A stretch of DNA of 63,922 nucleotides from Butyrivibrio sp. YAB3001 (GTDB taxonomy: Bacteria; Bacillota; Clostridia; Lachnospirales; Lachnospiraceae). The position numbers and the translations under genes were made by a program. Numbering within the stretch: position 1 is the stretch's first letter; every line of letters starts with the position of its first letter. Below, one piece after another: positions 18,159 to 24,367 of the stretch. The stretch lies in assembly GCF_900112195.1 (NCBI RefSeq), contig NZ_FOKR01000023.1, positions 1-63,922 of the forward strand. The letters run 5' to 3'. The notes below the pieces were generated by a model that worked only from the letters and a program-made list of their open reading frames with translations, made no database searches and was not told the DNA's origin.

Positions 18159-19406
18159 TCAATTAGTTGATTGGATAAAATCTACCACTCTTTTGCTTGC
18201 CTTGCCGTCCTCAATAATTTTATTCTCTTCCCATAGTCTTTTTAGAGAAGCAAGATAAGCATTTTCGTCAAATTCTTCTATTACTTGCTGTAGTTGTCTT
18301 GTATCTGTAGCCATAGGGAACGGAAGTTTTTTCAAATCCCAAAGCAGTTTTCCACGTTCATTTTCATAATCTGAATAATCATCACAATATAAAAATATTG
18401 GTATATTCATCACTGCCGCATCGAAGGCTGAACTGGAATAGTCTGTCATAAATGCATCGCATCCGGCAAGAATCTCATACATGTCATCGACTTTGCTTAC
18501 ATCTATGCACTTTTTTGAATATAAATCTTTACTATCTGTTGCCTTAATTCCTCGCACAGTCATCTGTGGATGTAGTCTAAGTAAAATAAACCATGTTCCC
18601 CCAAATCTTTTTTCCAAAGATGATAGTAAAAGATTATAATCAGGAGCATGCTGATCAGAAGCAAGTTTTCTATCTATATTCTGATTTCCGCCTCTAAAAG
18701 TTGGGGCATACATGAGGAAATGTACATTATCAATACTCTTGGTGTTATCTTGATATAATCCAAATCTTTCAACTAACCCAGTCTTAATTTTGTCTTTTAA
18801 TTCTCTCTCTTTAGATGCTTTCACTAAACAATCGCATCTTGGTGAGCCGGTTCTTAACGTTTTCCCTTCATATAGAGAACCTGTTTTCAAGGTGTTATCG
18901 TACCAATCTGAATTTGAAAGCCAATAGTCAACCATGTCAGAGTCATGTTTGCTGACAAGATAGGCTATTCTCGAAAATGATGCTCCTCTGTCTAAACATG
19001 TTGGTTTAAATCCCAGCTTTGCATGCCAAGTCTGTATGTAAATCTGCCCTTTGCGTTTCCTGCATTCTAATTGTTTTCTACTATTATCTATCCAAAATTT
19101 TGCAGTAGATAAATAAAAAGCCCTATTAATAAGTGTATTCTTTACCTTTTTAATTTCCTCGGGAAAAACCTTAGTGGTATCATCTACAAGCCATATAAGT
19201 TCATATTTTTTATTATCCCTAACTATTAATTTTATCGCTTCCAACGCGATGTACTTGGGGTTACACGTAAACCCTGTAGTTCCTTCTATTGTGGTGAAAA
19301 CAATTCTGTCAGGATTTATTGGCACTACCCTAAACAGATAAAAGGGAATACTCTGAATGAATGCTTTTGTTAATCTCCAGCATATATATAATTGCTCATT
19401 TATCAT
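18159..19406 (-). CDS. CDP-glycerol glycerophosphotransferase family protein (TagF/TarF-like)
   Basis: A 415-residue protein of the family that transfers glycerol- or ribitol-phosphate from a CDP-polyol to a glycan or teichoic acid. Recognisable are YIQTWHAKLGFKP (active-site His), TGSPRCD, LMYAPTFRG and the C-terminal LLRLHP and MTDYSSSAFDAA motifs that bind the CDP-donor. It has no clear membrane segment beyond a hydrophobic N-terminal helix. It begins 2 bases after the SDR gene, and with the TarI/IspD gene forms a three-gene transcript that could make and use one CDP-polyol. Which polyol is unknown. Confidence 0.8.
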   Translation of the reverse strand: MINEQLYICWRLTKAFIQSIPFYLFRVVPINPDRIVFTTIEGTTGFTCNPKYIALEAIKLIVRDNKKYELIWLVDDTTKVFPEEIKKVKNTLINRAFYLSTAKFWIDNSRKQLECRKRKGQIYIQTWHAKLGFKPTCLDRGASFSRIAYLVSKHDSDMVDYWLSNSDWYDNTLKTGSLYEGKTLRTGSPRCDCLVKASKERELKDKIKTGLVERFGLYQDNTKSIDNVHFLMYAPTFRGGNQNIDRKLASDQHAPDYNLLLSSLEKRFGGTWFILLRLHPQMTVRGIKATDSKDLYSKKCIDVSKVDDMYEILAGCDAFMTDYSSSAFDAAVMNIPIFLYCDDYSDYENERGKLLWDLKKLPFPMATDTRQLQQVIEEFDENAYLASLKRLWEENKIIEDGKASKRVVDFIQSTN

Positions 19407-19408
19407 AC

Positions 19409-20458
19409 CTATACCTGCTGCAGAAAAGAATCCAATGTATACTTAAATGTATCTTTTATGCCCACTTGAGGATACCACCCAAGTTTCATTATCTTATCAA
19501 CATTCATGATTCCCAATTTAAACGGAAGGTACTTATAATCTTCATCTTTAATTTTAATAACTACTTTTGTAGTACCTTTTGAATTCATCGCTGCAATCAG
19601 CTCTGCTAAGTCTTTTATGCTGATTAGATTATTAATATTTGCTACATTGTAATGATGCTGTTTTCCACTAGTAAGAGTTAATAGCATTGCACCAACTGCA
19701 TCTCCGACATATGTATATGTTCTCATAGCATTTCCTGCAGTATGTAAAACAATGTCTTTTCCATCAATCACACACCTTAGAAACTCAGCAAATGCCCTTC
19801 CATCATCCAATACAATTCCAGGGCCAAGTGTATGACAAAGTCTGGTACAAACATAATCTATTCCGTACTCAGCTTCATAACTTGCCAGCATAGCTTCGCA
19901 TAATCTTTTTGCTTCCGGATAGCATGATCTGGCCTCATCACACTTTAAAGCACCCATATCCTCTTCTTTAATTTTAGCTTCTTGGTTTAATTGCCCATAT
20001 ATTTCTACAGTTGAAACATATAGTACTTTTTGTGTTTTCTTTTCCCTTGCAAGTTCCAAAACGTTTCTGGTTCCTTGAACATGTCCCCACAATGTTTCTA
20101 CAGGATTTTCTGTAAAATCTTTAGGGCTGGCTGCGCCTGCTGTGTGAATAATAAAATCAACTCCATCTTCTACATGTATCGGAGTTGTAATATCTTGAAC
20201 CAGCAAAGACACATTGGGAAGATTTAAAGTTTCATTAAAACATTTATTTAATTTCTCCTTACTTCTTGCCAATGCTATAACTCTTAAGTTTAAGTTGTAA
20301 TCTATATCCGCTTTTAGTATTGATTCAACAAAGAACATTCCAAGTCTGCCTGTGGCACCTGTGACAAGAATTGTCTTATTCTTAAACTTTTCCCAATCTA
20401 TTGGATTATTCAGTATTATATCTACATCTCTTTTTTCAACCATTTTACATAAACCCAT
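19409..20458 (-). CDS. NAD-dependent SDR epimerase/reductase, probable CDP-polyol biosynthesis
   Basis: An extended short-chain dehydrogenase of 349 residues. GATGRLG (34-40) binds NAD(P), STVEIYG holds the catalytic Ser/Thr strand and YPEAK the Tyr-x3-Lys pair. C-terminal motifs (MRTYTYVGDAVGAML) are those of nucleotide-sugar epimerases/dehydratases. Placement between a cytidylyltransferase and a CDP-polyol phosphotransferase suggests it acts on a CDP-linked pentulose or polyol, comparable to the arabinitol-type Abp1/Abp2 pairs of pneumococcal capsules. An ordinary UDP-sugar epimerase role is the alternative. The ATG at 20458 is used; a second at 20443 is possible. Confidence 0.65.
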   Translation of the reverse strand: MGLCKMVEKRDVDIILNNPIDWEKFKNKTILVTGATGRLGMFFVESILKADIDYNLNLRVIALARSKEKLNKCFNETLNLPNVSLLVQDITTPIHVEDGVDFIIHTAGAASPKDFTENPVETLWGHVQGTRNVLELAREKKTQKVLYVSTVEIYGQLNQEAKIKEEDMGALKCDEARSCYPEAKRLCEAMLASYEAEYGIDYVCTRLCHTLGPGIVLDDGRAFAEFLRCVIDGKDIVLHTAGNAMRTYTYVGDAVGAMLLTLTSGKQHHYNVANINNLISIKDLAELIAAMNSKGTTKVVIKIKDEDYKYLPFKLGIMNVDKIMKLGWYPQVGIKDTFKYTLDSFLQQV

Positions 20459-20485
20459 ACTGTTAATCTTTGCGCGTTAAGATAA

Positions 20486-21229
20486 TCACAATCCAAATAC
20501 CCTCTTATTTTCCTCCATTTCAAGCATTGCTTTTAGATAATAAAAATCCTCCGGAGTTGTGATTTTTAAGTTATTATTATATTCTTTTACTAAGTTTATC
20601 TTTTTCCCTGCTTTAGCGCATACCATAGCCGCATCAAGCATTGGAACTTCATCGTCATCACCTATATCATTATTAAATGCGTCCATCAAGAGCCCTAATT
20701 TAAATGTCTGTGGTGATGTCATGCTATAAGTATCATCTCTCTTGCTTATATCATTAATACCTATTTCCATTGTTTTCGAAACAACAACTGATTCTGAAAC
20801 CGGATGAACAGTCATTGCATATCCATACTGCATTGCGATTCTAATATTCTCTCGAATTGTATTCTCTCCAACCAGTGGTCTTACACCATCATGAATTATC
20901 ACTATATCTTCATCTGTAGCCCCAGATGCTTTAGCCTCATCGATTCCATTGCAGATGCTGCCTTGTCTATCCTTGCCGCCTACGCATATTGCCTGTATCT
21001 TTCTAATTTTATACAGTTCAATATACTCCTTCATTAGATCAACATAGGCACTATGGCAAACAACTATAATCTTATCCACAGCCTCACAATCGCTGAATTT
21101 TTCCAATGTATAGACAATTATTGGTTTTCCCATCAATTTTAGAAATTGTTTTGGCAAGCCACCGCTGCGCATTCGCTGTCCAACTCCAGCCGCCAGTATA
21201 ATTGCATAATTCATTGATTCCTTAGCCAT
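20486..21229 (-). CDS. TarI/IspD family cytidylyltransferase
   Basis: A 247-residue CTP-dependent cytidylyltransferase. AIILAAGVGQRM is the nucleotide-binding loop, GLPKQFLKLMGKP the conserved Lys/Arg region, IIHDGVRPLV the family signature and DDEVPMLDAA the C-terminal substrate-binding part. The family includes IspD (MEP isoprenoid route) and TarI (ribitol-5-phosphate). Because the following genes are an SDR enzyme and a CDP-glycerol-transferase family protein, a TarI-type role making a CDP-polyol is more likely than isoprenoid synthesis. It is the first gene after the promoter at 21375-21403. An internal ATG at 21214 is an alternative start. Confidence 0.75.
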   Translation of the reverse strand: MAKESMNYAIILAAGVGQRMRSGGLPKQFLKLMGKPIIVYTLEKFSDCEAVDKIIVVCHSAYVDLMKEYIELYKIRKIQAICVGGKDRQGSICNGIDEAKASGATDEDIVIIHDGVRPLVGENTIRENIRIAMQYGYAMTVHPVSESVVVSKTMEIGINDISKRDDTYSMTSPQTFKLGLLMDAFNNDIGDDDEVPMLDAAMVCAKAGKKINLVKEYNNNLKITTPEDFYYLKAMLEMEENKRVFGL

Positions 21230-21370
21230 CTTTCTATAAAAACAAACTGTTAATTTTAGTAAACTACATCACTTAAATTGACTTAGTTTATTTGATACAA
21301 ATTCATATAATGCAGTATTTATGCGTTTTTTCATATTTCCCTGACTGTTAATTTTAACGCTTCACCATAA

Positions 21371-21403
21371 TAATATTTTACACAGTATAAAATATTATTT
21401 CAA
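21371..21403 (-). promoter_or_regulatory. Promoter with overlapping perfect dyad, cytidylyltransferase operon
   Basis: On the minus strand TTGAAA (21398-21403) and TAAAAT (21375-21380) are 17 bases apart, a good SigA promoter. A perfect 10-base inverted repeat, TAATATTTTA/TAAAATATTA (21371-21380 and 21388-21397), covers the -10 box and spacer, the position of a repressor operator. The protein that would bind it is unknown. Confidence 0.55.
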
Positions 21404-21490
21404 TATTGACTATTTTCGTTATATTTTTTCGCTATTGCAATTCTATATTATGAGCATAATCTGTTGTCATTACGAATATCCGCGACAAAA

Positions 21491-21530
21491 AATCCCGCCA
21501 CAAAGCATTCATATACTTTATAACGGGATC
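21491..21530 (-). terminator. Rho-independent terminator of the coiled-coil gene
   Basis: On the minus strand GATCCCGTTATAAAG pairs with CTTTGTGGCGGGAT and runs into TTTTTTG. It lies about 80 bases beyond the end of the 162-residue coiled-coil gene and is related in sequence to the hairpin at 17509. Confidence 0.75.
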
Positions 21531-21612
21531 GTATCTTTTAATCTATTTTTAATCTTTGTTATTTAAATGCATCTAAAAGGTGTTCTGTCATTACTATTTA
21601 CTGTCAAAAACC

Positions 21613-22101
21613 TTATGCCTGTTTCAGCTGTAATTCACGGATTATTTTTGAATGTTCTTCAACTGTCTTGGCAGTTTCATCTATCAGTTCTATCTTTTCT
21701 TCGAATCGCCTAGCCCCCTCATAATATCTTTCATAAACATCACCCTGATACTTTACAACTTCTCTAAGTACAGGAATTACGCAGTTTTCGAGTTGTACAA
21801 TTTTGATTTCTTTTATGTTTTCCTCTGCTGCAGTAATTCTATCTTCTACTACCGTGAGCCTGTCTTCTACCACTGTAAGTCTGTCTTCTACCACTGTAAG
21901 TCTGTCTTTTACTTCTGCAATTTCATCTTCCACTGCTGTAAGCCGGTTTTCTACTGCTGTGACTTTATCTTCTACTACTGTGAGACGTTCTTCTACTGCT
22001 GTGACTTTATCTTCTACTACCGTAAGCCTATCTTTTATTTCCTGTGTGCTTTCATCTACTACACCTTTTATGGCCAATAAATCTTCTTTTGTTAATGTCA
22101 T
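21613..22101 (-). CDS. Coiled-coil protein with repeated heptads (RLTVVED type)
   Basis: 162 residues. After a short N-terminus, residues 20-95 are nearly pure heptad repeats (RLTVVED, KVTAVE(E/D/N) variants) predicting a long parallel coiled coil. The heptads are encoded by near-identical 21-base units, so the number of repeats can change by recombination. The C-terminal half (ENCVIPVLREV, then HSKIIRELQLKQA) has no known domain. AGAGG precedes the ATG. It is paralogous in layout to the gene at 22325-22762, and its last 50 residues resemble the small frame at 22167-22328. No signal peptide or membrane segment is seen; function unknown. Confidence 0.7.
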   Translation of the reverse strand: MTLTKEDLLAIKGVVDESTQEIKDRLTVVEDKVTAVEERLTVVEDKVTAVENRLTAVEDEIAEVKDRLTVVEDRLTVVEDRLTVVEDRITAAEENIKEIKIVQLENCVIPVLREVVKYQGDVYERYYEGARRFEEKIELIDETAKTVEEHSKIIRELQLKQA

Positions 22102-22166
22102 CTTTCTAACCTCTACTACACTTATATTATCCGAACAATCAGCTATTACAAGCTAATTAATATATA

Positions 22167-22328
22167 TCAGGCTTGCTTTAATCGCAATTCCTGTATCTGT
22201 CGTGAATGATTTTTCACAATTTCACCAATTGTGTCAAGATACTCAATTTTCTGTTTAAACACATCTGCATTGTGTATATCTTCGTTCATACTTATTCCCG
22301 CAACTACCGGTAAAATCTGAAATATCAT
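22167..22328 (-). pseudogene. 53-codon remnant of a coiled-coil protein tail
   Basis: This short frame begins at an ATG overlapping the stop of the upstream coiled-coil gene (ATGA) and reads ILPVVAGISMNEDI, ending HSRQIQELRLKQA. Its ending is nearly the same as that of the 162-residue gene (HSKIIRELQLKQA). It is therefore the 3' end of a second copy of that gene, detached by recombination or frameshift. Stop-start overlap would allow coupled translation, so expression is possible. Confidence 0.55.
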
Positions 22329-22762
22329 GTAATTTTTTGTTCTATCCTGGCGACCTTAGCTTCCAAGCTATTTACCCTAAGCGTAAGAACTTCATAATCT
22401 GCGTTGGTCTTAATAACCTCTCGCAATTTTCTGTCAAGATCCAGATGGCCTTCTGCGACACGCTGGATATTAGGGATAATTTCATTCTCAATCTGAAGCT
22501 TTATACCTGAAACATCATTTTCTAGATTTGTAAGTCTATTTTCCACAGAATCAAATCTTTCATCTATCCTAGCGAATTTCTCATCTATCTTATCGAATTT
22601 CTCGTCTATCTTATCAAATTTCTCGTCTATCTTATCAAATTTCTCATCTATCTTATCAAATTTCTCATCTATCTTATCAAATTTCTCATCGAAGGAATCC
22701 AACTTCTTTCCAAAGCGCCCCATCGTTTCAATTAAAAAATCAATCTTTTCTTCACTTGTCAT
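22325..22762 (-). CDS. Coiled-coil protein with DEKFDKI heptad array
   Basis: 145 residues. The start is ATG 22762 with GGAGG 8 bases upstream; the frame is open to a TTG two codons earlier. Residues 20-65 are six near-perfect copies of the heptad DEKFDKI, encoded by a 21-base tandem repeat at about 22560-22690. A second coiled-coil stretch (SVENRLTNLEND) and a tail (EIIPNIQRVAEGHLDLDRKL) follow. The tail resembles the region VIPVLREV of the neighbouring paralogue. Length of the coil is probably variable between strains. No enzymatic domain; may scaffold or bind another protein. Function unknown. Confidence 0.7.
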   Translation of the reverse strand: MTSEEKIDFLIETMGRFGKKLDSFDEKFDKIDEKFDKIDEKFDKIDEKFDKIDEKFDKIDEKFARIDERFDSVENRLTNLENDVSGIKLQIENEIIPNIQRVAEGHLDLDRKLREVIKTNADYEVLTLRVNSLEAKVARIEQKIT

Positions 22763-22810
22763 AGCCAATACCTCCAGTATTAAATAAAATATATCCAGCT
22801 GGAAAAAGTT

Positions 22811-22856
22811 ATTACTTCAAAAAAACAATCTAAACAATTATCAAAACTGAAGTAAT
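22811..22856. promoter_or_regulatory. Inverted repeat between coiled-coil and regulator genes
   Basis: A perfect 9-base inverted repeat, ATTACTTCA (22811-22819) and TGAAGTAAT (22848-22856), lies upstream of the coiled-coil gene and downstream of the XRE gene. The spacing of 28 bases fits either two operator half-sites or a weak hairpin. Confidence 0.3.
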
Positions 22857-22902
22857 ATAATCGATTCGATATCACGAATTATATCCTATTAATCGTACCA
22901 GG

Positions 22903-23244
22903 TCAAGTATCGGTATTTAGTGCATCTGCGTATCCTAAAAGCCTTTCTCTCTTAGTCTCAGGCAAATTTCTATACATATCTATGAGTTCTTTTTCTTTAG
23001 AATCCTTATCTAAAAAAACATAATCAACTTTCGCGTTTTTTGTGTTATCGGATGATGCAAGGATGTCATAAACACTGGTTTGAAGAACCTGGCTTATAAT
23101 CAATAATTTATCGGCAGAGGGATTCATTTCTTTATTCTTCCAATCACTGATAGTGCTCTGAGGAATGCCTGTTCTTGCAGAGAATTCTTTTTGTGTCATC
23201 CCTTTATCTTTTAAAATCTCGAATATTCTTTCACTTATCTTCAT
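22903..23244 (-). CDS. XRE family DNA-binding regulator (right copy)
   Basis: 113 residues with a Cro/C1-type helix-turn-helix in residues 1-65 (TQKEFSARTGIPQSTISDWK) and a helical C-terminus ending RERLLGYADAL. It is a paralogue of the regulator at 3084-3428, with the same length and layout. A good promoter lies 56 bases upstream (TTGTTA, 17 bases, TAAAAT at 23300-23328). It precedes the two coiled-coil genes on the same strand and may control them. The two related regulators lie near the two ends of the accessory island. Confidence 0.8.
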   Translation of the reverse strand: MKISERIFEILKDKGMTQKEFSARTGIPQSTISDWKNKEMNPSADKLLIISQVLQTSVYDILASSDNTKNAKVDYVFLDKDSKEKELIDMYRNLPETKRERLLGYADALNTDT

Positions 23245-23299
23245 TTAGTTTTTATCAGTCCAATCTATTTACTTAATAATCTTTTTTCTTAGTATAATC

Positions 23300-23328
23300 A
23301 TTTTATAGTGATTTATTTCTTTTAACAA
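23300..23328 (-). promoter_or_regulatory. SigA-type promoter of the right XRE gene
   Basis: On the minus strand TTGTTA (23323-23328) and TAAAAT (23300-23305) are separated by 17 bases, about 56 bases before the start codon. Confidence 0.5.
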
Positions 23329-23336
23329 GGAAAAAT

Positions 23337-23369
23337 AACGCAGGACAACTATTGCAATCGTCCTGCGTT
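23337..23369 (-). terminator. Rho-independent terminator of the flagellin-like gene
   Basis: A perfect 10-base stem, AACGCAGGAC with GTCCTGCGTT, is followed on the minus strand by ATTTTTCC, 28 bases past the end of the flagellin-like gene. Confidence 0.8.
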
Positions 23370-23396
23370 AAAACTTATTAAGCTATGTACAAACCA

Positions 23397-24167
23397 TCAC
23401 ATAAGGAACATGCGTCCTCTTTGTTCCTCATCTTCCATTTTCTTTTTCTGAAGCATTATCTGATACTGATCAAGAGCCTGTTTCTTTTTCATTTCCTGCA
23501 AAGCCTCGATAGCTCTGTCTTCTGCTTTGTTCATCTGGAAACCATTAAGTTCAAGAGATGCGCGTGAATTATAATTAAGCGCATGATCTATTCTGTTGGT
23601 CTCCGAGCCAACTGTAGTTCTGCTGTTCTGTACTGTTGCAAGAGCGTTGTCAATATCATCAAGACTGAAATTGCCACTTGTGATGTCATATCCGGAAAGT
23701 CCAAGACTTGCAACTGTGCTGTCATGGGTTGATGCTCCAATAGTAGTCCCATCGGAATCAGATGAAACTGTCATGTTTCCGTTAGAGCCATCTAAAAGGT
23801 GCTTTTCATTAAATGTTGTCTGCTTTGCTATATCATCAATTCCCTGAAGATACTGATTTATCTGTCCCTGGATATAACTCTTGTCTTCGTCTGATAATGT
23901 GTCATTTCCGGCACGTATTGTAAGTTCTCTTATTGACTGAAGATAATCAGTAATGCCGTCAAGAGCTCCGTCTTCAACATTCAAAACAGATTTTGCATCT
24001 TTCATGTTCTGAGAACCCTGATCAAGACCTCTTGTCTGTGTTTCAGTTTTTTCAGCAATAGCAAGCCCGGATGCATCCTGCGCTGCATTAGTAATTGCGC
24101 CGCCGCTTGAAATTACTGAATAGTTTGAATATGAGGAATAACCGCCTACGGAAGATACACCACTCAT
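23397..24167 (-). CDS. Divergent flagellin-like protein
   Basis: 256 residues. The start at 24167 is chosen because AGGAGGT lies 6 bases upstream; the frame is open to 24203. The N-terminal helical domain has AAQDASGLAIAEK, the flagellin D0/D1 signature. RELTIRAGNDTLSDEDKSY and IDDIAKQTTFN(E)K(H)LLDG are also classic flagellin wording. The C-terminal domain keeps VGSETNRIDHALN. Unlike true filament flagellin, the protein starts with SGVSSVGGYSSY instead of the usual I-N-x-N, and ends with a charged tail (KKKQALDQYQIMLQKKKMED) in place of the conserved LLQ ending. It may be a minor filament component or no longer assembled. No other flagellar gene is in the window. Confidence 0.7.
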   Translation of the reverse strand: MSGVSSVGGYSSYSNYSVISSGGAITNAAQDASGLAIAEKTETQTRGLDQGSQNMKDAKSVLNVEDGALDGITDYLQSIRELTIRAGNDTLSDEDKSYIQGQINQYLQGIDDIAKQTTFNEKHLLDGSNGNMTVSSDSDGTTIGASTHDSTVASLGLSGYDITSGNFSLDDIDNALATVQNSRTTVGSETNRIDHALNYNSRASLELNGFQMNKAEDRAIEALQEMKKKQALDQYQIMLQKKKMEDEEQRGRMFLM

Positions 24168-24299
24168 AATATGACCTCCTATCGTTAAAGCCATCTCAAA
24201 CATCCTGTTTGAGACAATTTACTACTCTACTCCTAACTTAAGAGTATCACATAGATTATTCCAGTAATACTAAAAAAAGAGCTTTTTTCATGCAAAATG

Positions 24300-24329
24300 A
24301 AACCTTATTGCATAATCGCAACAAGGTTT
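24300..24329 (-). terminator. Probable terminator after mfd
   Basis: AAACCTTATTGC and GCAACAAGGTTT form a 12-base near-perfect stem. On the minus strand it is followed by TCATTTTG, a moderate U-tract, about 40 bases past the end of mfd. Confidence 0.5.
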
Positions 24330-24367
24330 ACAAGTTTTATTTCAAATCGTTATTTTTTGTTAATCTC

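Larger units (their letters stand above)
21230..21612. other. Control region between the CDP-polyol operon and the coiled-coil genes
   Basis: No gene is visible. The left part holds the leader and promoter of the cytidylyltransferase operon, with a dyad over the promoter. The right part holds the terminator of the coiled-coil gene. Confidence 0.6.

Noticed and set aside
20486..21229. Isoprenoid enzyme IspD
   Set aside because: The sequence family allows it, but the coupled SDR and CDP-glycerol-transferase family genes point to a polyol cytidylyltransferase.
5464..21229. Complete capsule or O-antigen-type locus
   Set aside because: No priming transferase, flippase, polymerase or ABC exporter is visible, so only a partial or non-exported glycan pathway can be claimed.
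21840..22030. Second repeat array (CTTCTACCACTGTAAGTCTGT type)
   Set aside because: Same explanation: tandem codon-level repeats within the RLTVVED coiled-coil gene.
22560..22690. Regular 21-base repeats resembling a CRISPR array
   Set aside because: The repeats are contiguous with no unique spacers, keep one reading frame and encode heptads of a coiled coil.
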